Of a stretch of 10,428 nucleotides of DNA, positions 1 through 5,337 are shown in pieces. The stretch comes from Vulcanococcus sp. SFB_649D_100_25 (lineage in GTDB: Bacteria; Cyanobacteriota; Cyanobacteriia; PCC-6307; Cyanobiaceae). Made by a program: the position numbers and the translations under genes. Every line of letters begins with the position of its first letter. Position 1 is the first letter of the stretch. The stretch is taken from positions 1-10,428 of the forward strand of contig JAURGL010000052.1 in the NCBI GenBank assembly GCA_030833825.1, written 5' to 3'. A model generated the notes under the pieces. That model made no database searches. It worked only from the letters and a program-made list of their open reading frames with translations, and was not told the origin of the DNA.

Positions 1-382
1 GGCCACTGCCTCCGCCTTTTTTGGCGATCTTTTTCACCGGGCAGCCCATGTTGATGTCGATCAGGAAGGCCCCGGCGGCCTCGGCCCGGCGGGCCGCATC
101 GGCCATCGCCGCGGGCCGGTGATCAAACAGCTGCACGCCGATGGGCCCCTCCTCGCTGGAGAGTTCCTCCACCTTCTGGAGGCCATGGCCCAGCTCCAGG
201 CTCGTGGCGTTCACCATCTCGGTGAACAGGAGGGCATCGGGGGCCCAGCGCCGCACCAGGCCCCGGAAGATCCGATCACTCACCCCCGCCAGGGGGGATT
301 GCAGCACCCGGCAGCGCAGCTCCCTTGGCGTGCCGTGACCCGCGAGCTGGAGGGTTGGAGCGGAGAGGGCGGGCGTGATCAT
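1..382 (-). CDS. tRNA-dihydrouridine synthase, N-terminal part (cut by window edge)
   Basis: This enzyme reduces uridine to dihydrouridine in the D-loop of tRNA, using FMN and NAD(P)H in the cytoplasm. About 127 residues are visible and the C-terminal part lies outside the window. The start of the TIM barrel is clear: VLQSPLAGVSDRIFR near residues 30-44, where the FMN phosphate/ring region begins in this family, then FTEMVNA, GVQLF, and INMGCPVKKIAKKGGGSG at the edge. The cysteine of NMGCP (about residue 114) is the family's catalytic acid. The ATG at 380-382 gives a short N-terminal extension typical of cyanobacterial DusB-like proteins. The gene diverges from the DUF1823 gene with 22 bases or fewer between starts, so its promoter must lie inside that neighbour. 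The choice among DusA, DusB and DusC cannot be settled from this fragment; the sequence reads most like the DusB/NifR3 group. Confidence 0.93.
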   Translation of the reverse strand, partial: MITPALSAPTLQLAGHGTPRELRCRVLQSPLAGVSDRIFRGLVRRWAPDALLFTEMVNATSLELGHGLQKVEELSSEEGPIGVQLFDHRPAAMADAARRAEAAGAFLIDINMGCPVKKIAKKGGGSG

Positions 383-404
383 GGTGATCCGATTCTCGGA
401 CTCC

Positions 405-902
405 ATGTCGGACTCCAGGCCGATCCCTTCCGCTGAAGCCGCCCCCGCCCCCGTTCCCTACCCCCTGAGCCGGGGATTGCTGGAGGCGGTGCTGGCGGAT
501 CGCACCAACGATCGCTTCGTGTGTGAACTGATCTGGCCGCGCCTGGGATACGAGCAAAACGGCGAGGGGCTCTGGTGCGCCGGCCCGGACACGGGGGAGA
601 GTTGGCGGGAGTCCTTCCCGATCGAACCGCAGTTCATCGCGGAGCGGCCCCCCAGCGTGGCCCTGACCCGTTCGATCCCGAAGCAGCACAAGCAACTGCT
701 GAAGGAGCAGCTGGGCTTCGGGGGCTACAGGATCGGGGAGCTTTATCCGCGCCGCACCCGCCGGGCCACAGCCGTGAACTGGCTTTTGGCCCACCTGGCG
801 GAACGGGGAGAGCCGCTCCCGGAGGCGGGCCCGCTGCCGGAGCTGCGGGAGCAGCCGGCCGATCCGGTGGCCGGCCATCCCGGGGATCTGCCGATCAGCT
901 AG
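405..902 (+). CDS. DUF1823 family protein (conserved cyanobacterial, function unknown)
   Basis: This is a small soluble protein of 165 residues with no signal peptide or membrane segment. I recognise the DUF1823 pattern: the helix around residues 23-45 (LLEAVLADRT, then VCELIWPRLGY), ESFPIEPQFIAERPPSV near 70-84, and the highly conserved LTRSIPKQHKQLLKEQLGF near 88-104, followed by PRRTRRATAVNWLLAHL near 116-131. No function is established for the family, and conservation in cyanobacteria is the only solid statement. I chose the ATG at 405. In-frame ATGs at 375 and 381 would overlap the divergent dus start and add poorly conserved residues. The C-terminal 30 residues are proline- and glutamate-rich and probably disordered. 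The stop TAG (900-902) overlaps the stop of the convergent transpeptidase gene in the palindrome CTAG. No terminator follows directly. Confidence 0.88.
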   Translation: MSDSRPIPSAEAAPAPVPYPLSRGLLEAVLADRTNDRFVCELIWPRLGYEQNGEGLWCAGPDTGESWRESFPIEPQFIAERPPSVALTRSIPKQHKQLLKEQLGFGGYRIGELYPRRTRRATAVNWLLAHLAERGEPLPEAGPLPELREQPADPVAGHPGDLPIS

Positions 903-1282
903 GCCTGGATGCTGACGGGGGTCCCCATCGGGGTGTTCTCGTACAACCAGCGGGCATGGGGGCTGGGGATGCGGATGCAGCCATGGCTGCGGGGTACCCC
1001 GAAGGCCTCGCCGGCGGCCTCCTGCCAGGGGGCTCCGTGCATGCAGATCATTCCGTTCTGGGTGATGCACATCGCCCAGGGCACGTTGGGCGCGACATAG
1101 CCCCGGCCGCGCATGGTCACGCTCTGGTACTTGTCGTAGACCTGGCCCACACCCATCGGTGTGGGAGTGGAGCCTTTGCCAGTGCTCACCAGCACCGTGC
1201 GAACGAGCTCTTGTTGTTGGTTGTAGACGTAGAGCTTCTGGTCGGAGAGATCGACCACGATCGAGGCAATCAGTTCCACCAT
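899..1282 (-). CDS. YkuD-type L,D-transpeptidase, short form without signal peptide
   Basis: Family members cross-link peptidoglycan stem peptides (3-3 links) or attach proteins to them through a cysteine acyl-enzyme. The protein is 127 residues, a bare YkuD domain. It begins with the family's first strands (IVVDLSDQKLYVYNQQQ, residues 8-24), then TGKGSTPTPMGVGQV (34-48). The active-site pattern is complete: His82 in MHGAPW, 16 residues, then SHGCIRI at 99-105 with Cys102 as nucleophile and His100 and Arg104 in place. No signal peptide, lipobox or membrane helix is visible, which is odd for an enzyme acting in the periplasm. Upstream in frame I found no ATG or GTG as far as about 1381, so a missed N-terminus would need a rare start. 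GGAAGGCGG about 8-16 bases before the ATG is a plausible, somewhat distant ribosome site. It is divergent from der. Confidence 0.9.
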   Translation of the reverse strand: MVELIASIVVDLSDQKLYVYNQQQELVRTVLVSTGKGSTPTPMGVGQVYDKYQSVTMRGRGYVAPNVPWAMCITQNGMICMHGAPWQEAAGEAFGVPRSHGCIRIPSPHARWLYENTPMGTPVSIQA

Positions 1283-1327
1283 CGCGGGGACCGCCTTCCG
1301 GGCGGGGGACAGAACACCCCCTCGATA

Positions 1328-1382
1328 GCGAGACGCAGGCGGTCTCGTTTTGAGACTGGCGGAAAGATTTCCGCTTCCGCCG
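1328..1382. repeat. Cluster of overlapping inverted repeats between the transpeptidase gene and der
   Basis: Two adjacent sets of mutually exclusive pairings fill about half of the 140-base divergent gap (1283-1422). Set one: GTCTC at 1342-1346 can pair with CGAGAC on its left (1329-1334) or with GAGAC on its right (1352-1356, five-base loop). Set two: GGCGGAA (1358-1364) can pair with TTCCGCC (1375-1381), or GCGGAAA (1359-1365) can pair with TTTCCGC (1368-1374), which makes the compact palindrome GCGGAAAGATTTCCGC (1359-1374). The palindrome could be an operator for a dimeric repressor, and the alternatives could be an RNA switch. I see no confident -35/-10 pair for either gene here. Structures are read by eye; no folding energy was computed. 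Confidence 0.6.
1329..1351 (+). terminator. Possible intrinsic terminator reading rightward, upstream of der
   Basis: A six-pair stem CGAGAC (1329-1334) / GTCTCG (1342-1347) with a seven-base loop is followed at once by TTTT (1348-1351). It could stop plus-strand transcripts coming from the DUF1823 gene, which has no terminator of its own and would otherwise run antisense through the transpeptidase gene into der. The stem is short and the T run has only four bases, so this is tentative. The right arm can also pair with GAGAC at 1352-1356, giving a competing hairpin. Confidence 0.35.
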
Positions 1383-1422
1383 GCCTGTAGGGTCGAGGTA
1401 AGGCAGTTGTTGCGATAACTCT

Positions 1423-2790
1423 TTGGCGTTGCCCGTCGTTGCCATCATTGGCCGCCCCAACGTGGGCAAATCCACCTTGGTGAACCGTCTCTGCCGGAGT
1501 CGGGAGGCGATCGTCCACGACGAGCCGGGCGTGACCCGGGATCGCACCTATCAGGACGGGTATTGGCGGGACCGGCACTTCAAGGTGGTCGATACCGGAG
1601 GTCTCGTCTTCGACGACGACAGTGAATTCCTGCCGGAGATCCGTGAGCAGGCCAACCTCGCCCTCGCAGAAGCCTCCGTGGCCCTGGTGATCGCTGATGG
1701 TCAGCAGGGGCTCACCGCGGCGGATCAATCCATTGCCGATTGGTTGCGGGGCCACAACGTGCCGGTCCTGCTCGCGGTGAACAAGTGCGAGTCCCCAGAA
1801 GCCGGCCTCTCGATGGCTGCTGAATTCTGGAGTCTTGGCCTGGGTGAGCCTCACCCGATTTCAGCCATCCACGGCGCGGGCACCGGGGATCTGCTCGACC
1901 GGATGGTGGAGCACCTCCCGGCGGTGGAGGAGCTCGAAGGGGAAGAGCCGATTCAGCTGGCCATCGTCGGTCGCCCCAACGTGGGTAAATCCAGTCTTCT
2001 CAATGCGGTCTGCGGCGAGAAGCGGGCCATCGTCAGCCCCATCCGCGGCACCACCCGCGACACGATCGACACCACGATCGAGCGGGAGGGCAAGACCTGG
2101 AAACTGCTCGACACCGCCGGGATTCGCCGGCGCCGTTCGGTGAACTACGGGCCGGAATTCTTCGGGATCAATCGCAGCTTCAAGGCAATCGAGCGCTCCG
2201 ATGTCTGCGTGCTGGTGATCGATGCCCTCGATGGGGTGACCGAACAGGATCAGCGCCTGGCGGGCCGCATTGAAGAAGAGGGCCGAGCCTGCGTGGTGGT
2301 GGTGAACAAATGGGATGCCATTGAAAAAGACAGCCACACCATGCCGGCGATGGAAAAAGAGCTGCGCGCCAAGCTCTATTTCCTGGATTGGGCACCGATG
2401 CTGTTCACCTCCGCCCTCACCGGACAGCGGGTGGAGAGCATCTTCGCGATTGCGGCCGTTGCGGTGGAACAGCATCGCCGCCGCGTCAGCACCTCCGTGG
2501 TCAACGAAGTGCTGCGCGAAGCTGTGAGCTGGCGCTCCCCACCCACCAGCCGCGGCGGGCGCCAGGGCCGCATCTACTACGGCACCCAGGTGGCCGTGCG
2601 TCCCCCCAGCTTCACCCTTTTCGTGAACGACCCGAAGTTGTTCGGAGACACCTACCGTCGCTACGTCGAGCGCCAGATCCGTGAAGGCCTTGGTTTCGAG
2701 GGATCGCCGCTCAAGTTGTTCTGGCGCGGGAAACAGCAGCGGGATGCGGAGCGCGACTTGGCGCGGCAACAGGCCAAAGGCCGCGCCTGA
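1423..2790 (+). CDS. der: Ribosome-assembly GTPase Der (EngA)
   Basis: Der is an essential GTPase with two G domains that acts in late assembly of the 50S ribosomal subunit. At 455 residues it has the full family length. G domain 1 shows the P-loop GRPNVGKST (10-18), a GVTRDRTY switch I region, DTGG, and NKCE (120-123) in the NKxD position, where Glu replaces Asp. G domain 2 shows GRPNVGKSS from Gly183, RGTTRDT, DTAG and NKWD (295-298). A C-terminal KH-like domain follows, including GRIYYGTQVAVRPPSFTLFV, with YRRYVERQIREGLGFEG after it. The start is TTG at 1423. It gives MALPVVAIIGRPNVGKS, which matches the usual cyanobacterial N-terminus, and no ATG or GTG is better placed. AAGGCAG lies upstream at a poor distance. 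ecfT follows after 21 bases. The order der-ecfT-pipX-pipY fits reported functional links between PipX and EngA in cyanobacteria. Confidence 0.97.
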   Translation: MALPVVAIIGRPNVGKSTLVNRLCRSREAIVHDEPGVTRDRTYQDGYWRDRHFKVVDTGGLVFDDDSEFLPEIREQANLALAEASVALVIADGQQGLTAADQSIADWLRGHNVPVLLAVNKCESPEAGLSMAAEFWSLGLGEPHPISAIHGAGTGDLLDRMVEHLPAVEELEGEEPIQLAIVGRPNVGKSSLLNAVCGEKRAIVSPIRGTTRDTIDTTIEREGKTWKLLDTAGIRRRRSVNYGPEFFGINRSFKAIERSDVCVLVIDALDGVTEQDQRLAGRIEEEGRACVVVVNKWDAIEKDSHTMPAMEKELRAKLYFLDWAPMLFTSALTGQRVESIFAIAAVAVEQHRRRVSTSVVNEVLREAVSWRSPPTSRGGRQGRIYYGTQVAVRPPSFTLFVNDPKLFGDTYRRYVERQIREGLGFEGSPLKLFWRGKQQRDAERDLARQQAKGRA

Positions 2791-2811
2791 GCTGAGCGCC
2801 TAGGGCCGGAC

Positions 2812-3720
2812 ATGGATTGGTTGCGGCAGATCCCCATCGGCCAATACGTCGATGGAACCGGGTCCTGGCTTCGGCTGCTGGATTCGCGCCTCAAGCTGGG
2901 CTGGACCCTGGCGTTTCTGCTGACCCCCATCCTTGCCGGCCCCTGGTGGCGCCTGGCCCTGGTGGGGGTCCTGCTGCTGATCACCGCCTGCAGTGGTCTC
3001 CCCTGGCGTCTCTGGCGCCGGACCCTGCCCCTGCTGTTGCTGCTCTCTTTGTTGGTGGGCGGCCTGGCGACCACCTTGCCCACCGGTGGGGTGCCGCCCG
3101 CGGCCCTGACGCGACCGCCCCAGGAGATTGAGTTGGCACCGGAGCACCAAGGTGTTCGCTGGGAGTTGCTGCGCCTGGGCCCGTTGAACCTCGGCCTGGT
3201 GCCCCTGGGGCCGCTGGTGATCACCCGCCGCTCTGCGGCGCTCGGGGTGAACAGTGCCACCCTCCTGTTCACGGTGATCCACAGCGCCAACCTGCTGCTG
3301 CTCACCACGCCCCCGGAGGAGTTGGTGTGGGGGTTGAGCTGGTGCCTGGCCCCGCTGGCTCCCCTGGGGGTGCCCGTGGAGCGCCTGGGGTTCACCTTGC
3401 TCCTGTCCCTTCGCTTTCTTCCTCTGGTGCAGGAGGAGTTCCAGAACCTGCTGCGTTCGGTTGCCACCCGTTCTGTGAACATGCGCAGCCTGGGCTGGCA
3501 GGCCTCCCTGGGGCTGGTGCTGGCTCTGGGGGAACGGCTGCTGGCCAATGTTTTGTTAAGGGCTGAGCAGGGGGCTGAGGCCCTACTGGCCCGTGGGGGG
3601 CAGTGGATTGCCCCAGGGCAGCTGCTGCGGTCCGGCCGCACAGCGCCGTTGTTGCAATGGCTGGGGGGGCTGGGACTGCTTCTCTTATTCGGTCTGCGCT
3701 GGCGGTACGGTGCGCTTTGA
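2812..3720 (+). CDS. ecfT: EcfT/CbiQ-like energy-coupling factor transporter transmembrane protein
   Basis: EcfT is the membrane scaffold of ECF vitamin/metal importers, linking two ATPases to a substrate-binding S component. The protein has 302 residues. Hydrophobic segments lie near 29-43, 47-61, 72-87, 149-165, 193-207 and 281-296. The cytoplasmic region LSLRFLPLVQEEFQNLL (199-215) followed by RSVATRSVNMRSLGW is the CbiQ/EcfT coupling region, with a second ARG motif at 260-262 in LLARGG. The first ARG-type motif reads ATRS, a departure from the consensus. A loop of about 55 residues (90-145) between the third and fourth segments is long for the family. No EcfA ATPase or S component lies in this window, so its substrate is unknown. 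The ATG at 2812 sits 21 bases after der and 24 before the pipX start, which suggests one operon. Confidence 0.87.
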   Translation: MDWLRQIPIGQYVDGTGSWLRLLDSRLKLGWTLAFLLTPILAGPWWRLALVGVLLLITACSGLPWRLWRRTLPLLLLLSLLVGGLATTLPTGGVPPAALTRPPQEIELAPEHQGVRWELLRLGPLNLGLVPLGPLVITRRSAALGVNSATLLFTVIHSANLLLLTTPPEELVWGLSWCLAPLAPLGVPVERLGFTLLLSLRFLPLVQEEFQNLLRSVATRSVNMRSLGWQASLGLVLALGERLLANVLLRAEQGAEALLARGGQWIAPGQLLRSGRTAPLLQWLGGLGLLLLFGLRWRYGAL

Positions 3721-3744
3721 TGGTTGGTTGGCTGTGATCGCTGC

Positions 3745-4011
3745 GTGAGCACTGAGCGTTATCTCAATCACCCCACCTTTGGGTTGCTCTATCGCGTTGC
3801 CATGGCCTCTGAGGGGCGTGAAGTGTTCGCGACGCTCTATGCCCAGAGGATGTTCTTTCTGGTGTCAGTACAGGGCCGCAGCGTGGAATTCGAGGTGATT
3901 CCGCTGATGGATGCCCGTCATCTCGCTGAGCAGAATCTCGCCCGCGCCCGCAGAGAGGGCCCGGAAGCCCACGCCACCTGGCGACAATTGTTCGATAAGA
4001 CCTTCATCTGA
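3745..4011 (+). CDS. pipX: PipX, PII-interacting coactivator of NtcA
   Basis: PipX shuttles between the PII protein GlnB (low 2-oxoglutarate, nitrogen excess) and the transcription factor NtcA (high 2-oxoglutarate), coactivating nitrogen-assimilation genes. The 88 residues match the family length of about 89. The Tudor-like domain is plain: STERYLNHPTFGLLYRV (2-18), then FATLYAQRMFFLV (28-40), with Tyr32 in the position known to matter for partner binding. The C-terminal helices run from about residue 56 to the end (DARHLAEQNLARARREG). I chose GTG at 3745 because it yields MSTERYLNHP, the family N-terminus. A TTG at 3724 would add seven unconserved residues. No Shine-Dalgarno sequence is visible, so translation may depend on coupling to ecfT. 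pipY starts three bases after the stop. Confidence 0.96.
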   Translation: MSTERYLNHPTFGLLYRVAMASEGREVFATLYAQRMFFLVSVQGRSVEFEVIPLMDARHLAEQNLARARREGPEAHATWRQLFDKTFI

Positions 4012-4014
4012 TCC

Positions 4015-4662
4015 TTGAGCACCTCTGCTGCGGCCGCTCGGCTTGAGGCCCTGCAGGCGCAACTGCCGGAGACCACCCGATTGCTGGCGGTAAGCAAGGG
4101 GCAGCCCGCCGCCAGCATGCGGGCCTTGGTGGAGCTTGGACAACGGAGCTTCGGCGAGAGCCGTCTGCAGGAGGCCAGCGAGAAGCAGCAGGAGCTCGCG
4201 GATCTTGAGCCCCTCGATTGGCATTTCATCGGACGCCTCCAGGCCAACAAGGTGCGCCCGGTGTTGCGGCAATTCGGGACGATTCATTCGGTTGATTCGC
4301 TCCCCCTGGCGGAGCGGGTGTCGCGCATTGCCGCTGAAGAAGGGCTGCAGCCACGCCTCTTTCTGCAGGTGAAATTGCGTCTTGATCCCAACAAAGCTGG
4401 ATTTGATCCCGCAGCGCTGCGCCAGCACTGGCCTGTTCTTCAGCAGCTTCCTTCACTGCAGATCATCGGGTTGATGACGATGGCTCCGCTGGGTTTGGAT
4501 CGGGAGGAGCGGCTCCAACTGTTTGCTGAATGCAGTGCCCTGGCGGGGGAGCTGGGATTGCGGGAGTTGTCGATGGGAATGAGCGGAGATTGGCCCGAAG
4601 CGGCGCAAGCGGGGAGCACGTGGGTTCGGGTGGGATCGGCTCTGTTTGGTCCCAAGCCTTAG
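4015..4662 (+). CDS. pipY: PipY, YggS/PLPBP-family pyridoxal-phosphate homeostasis protein
   Basis: Proteins of this family bind pyridoxal 5'-phosphate without known catalysis and buffer PLP and amino/keto-acid pools. The 215-residue single-domain alanine-racemase-like barrel shows LLAVSKGQ with the PLP lysine at Lys28, FGESRLQEA (46-54), WHFIGRLQANKVRPVL (69-84), IHSVDSLPLAERV (90-102), VKLRLDPNKAGF (119-130), GLMTMAPLG (152-160), the phosphate-binding LSMGMSGDWPEA (185-196) and WVRVGSALFG (203-212). The GESR and GRLQ forms differ from the enterobacterial GENR/GHLQ, but fit cyanobacterial members as far as I recall. The start is TTG at 4015, which leaves three bases after the pipX stop and implies translational coupling. 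The pipX-pipY pairing is conserved in cyanobacteria, and the neighbourhood with sepF and proC resembles the ylmE-ylmF region of Gram-positive bacteria. Confidence 0.95.
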   Translation: MSTSAAAARLEALQAQLPETTRLLAVSKGQPAASMRALVELGQRSFGESRLQEASEKQQELADLEPLDWHFIGRLQANKVRPVLRQFGTIHSVDSLPLAERVSRIAAEEGLQPRLFLQVKLRLDPNKAGFDPAALRQHWPVLQQLPSLQIIGLMTMAPLGLDREERLQLFAECSALAGELGLRELSMGMSGDWPEAAQAGSTWVRVGSALFGPKP

Positions 4663-4711
4663 GCCTTTGAAATCGATTGCATCGAAGACGTGAAAGAGGG
4701 GCCTCAAACCC

Positions 4712-4740
4712 TTGTCACGCCCCGCATGGGACGCTATCTA
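4712..4740 (+). promoter_or_regulatory. Predicted sigma-70 type promoter of sepF
   Basis: TTGTCA (4712-4717) and TATCTA (4735-4740) are separated by exactly 17 bases, four or five matches each to the -35 and -10 consensus. Transcription would begin near 4747, leaving a leader of roughly 20 bases before the GTG of sepF. It lies in the 106-base gap after pipY (4663-4768). That gap otherwise shows only a short dyad TCGAT-TGC-ATCGA near 4672-4684 and no convincing terminator, so sepF and proC may be made both from this promoter and by read-through from pipY. No NtcA-type GTA-N8-TAC site was seen in the gap. Confidence 0.6.
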
Positions 4741-4768
4741 GGTTCAGTGCCATGACCGAGGTTTCACG

Positions 4769-5332
4769 GTGTCGTTGTTCTCCCGCCTGCGTGCAGTTGT
4801 TTCTGGAGACGATTACCTCGACGGTTACGACGACGAGGACCTGGATTACGACCAGGGCGAGATGCCTGAAACCACTGGCTCCATCTCCTCGGGGGCCCTG
4901 GCGCTCACCAGCGATTTCGACACCGTCGATCCTTTCGCCGGCAGCAATGTGATCGGGATGCCCGGCATCTCCTCCTCCGCGGCGGAGGTCACCTTGATGG
5001 AGCCCCGCAGCTTCGATGAAATGCCTCGTGCGATCCAGGCCCTGCGTGAGCGCAAGACCGTGATCCTCAACCTCACGATGATGGAGCCCGATCAGGCTCA
5101 GCGTGCCGTTGACTTCGTCGCCGGTGGCACCTTCGCCATTGACGGCCATCAGGAGCGCGTCGGCGAGAGCATCTTCCTGTTTGCCCCCAGCTGCGTCACC
5201 GTGACCAGCGCCAGCAGCGACGAAGCCGCCTCCCCCACCGTGGTGTCCCGCGAAACCGCCGAGACCCACCAGCAGGATGCAGCCCCCACCCCCGCCTGGG
5301 GCCGCGAAACCTACAGCGCTAGCGTCGGCTGA
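4769..5332 (+). CDS. sepF: Cell division protein SepF (Cdv2/YlmF)
   Basis: SepF anchors FtsZ filaments to the membrane and organises the division ring. The 187 residues show the usual three parts. The N-terminal MSLFSRLRAVVSG is a short amphipathic helix for membrane binding. An acidic linker (about 14-70) contains a run of Asp/Glu/Tyr near 15-31. The conserved SepF core runs from about 73 to 147, with VTLMEPRSFDEMPRAIQALR, VILNLTMM (98-105), QRAVDFVAGGTFAIDG (111-126) and SIFLFAP (134-140). A 40-residue polar tail follows. The start is GTG at 4769, since an ATG at 4752 is out of frame. proC begins five bases after the stop. The linkage of yggS-type, sepF and proC genes is common in cyanobacteria and Gram-positive bacteria. 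Confidence 0.95.
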   Translation: MSLFSRLRAVVSGDDYLDGYDDEDLDYDQGEMPETTGSISSGALALTSDFDTVDPFAGSNVIGMPGISSSAAEVTLMEPRSFDEMPRAIQALRERKTVILNLTMMEPDQAQRAVDFVAGGTFAIDGHQERVGESIFLFAPSCVTVTSASSDEAASPTVVSRETAETHQQDAAPTPAWGRETYSASVG

Positions 5333-5337
5333 ACAGC

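Noticed and set aside
120..123. Glu in place of Asp in the first NKxD motif of Der (residue numbers) as a defect
   Set aside because: NKCE in the first G domain is, as far as I recall, usual in cyanobacterial Der proteins, and the second domain has standard NKWD.
1414..1419. GATAAC as a -10 box for der
   Set aside because: It lies four bases before the start codon, would require a leaderless message, and has no -35 match at the right distance.
276..1547. Long minus-strand open frame of 423 codons across the left end
   Set aside because: It runs antisense or out of frame to dus, DUF1823, the transpeptidase and der, all of which have clear family motifs. The translation is Arg/Pro/Gly-rich without recognisable domains, as expected for a shadow frame at high GC.
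1861..2769. 302-codon minus-strand open frame opposite der
   Set aside because: It is fully antisense to the conserved second G domain and KH domain of der, with His/Ala/Gly-rich low-complexity translation and no family pattern.
2661..3752. 363-codon minus-strand open frame opposite ecfT
   Set aside because: Arg/Ser/Pro-rich composition, no motif, and antisense to a recognisable EcfT protein.
4663..4711. Terminator after pipY
   Set aside because: Only a five-pair dyad (TCGAT-TGC-ATCGA) without a T run and a weak AGGCCT/AGGGGCCT pairing over a long loop were seen.
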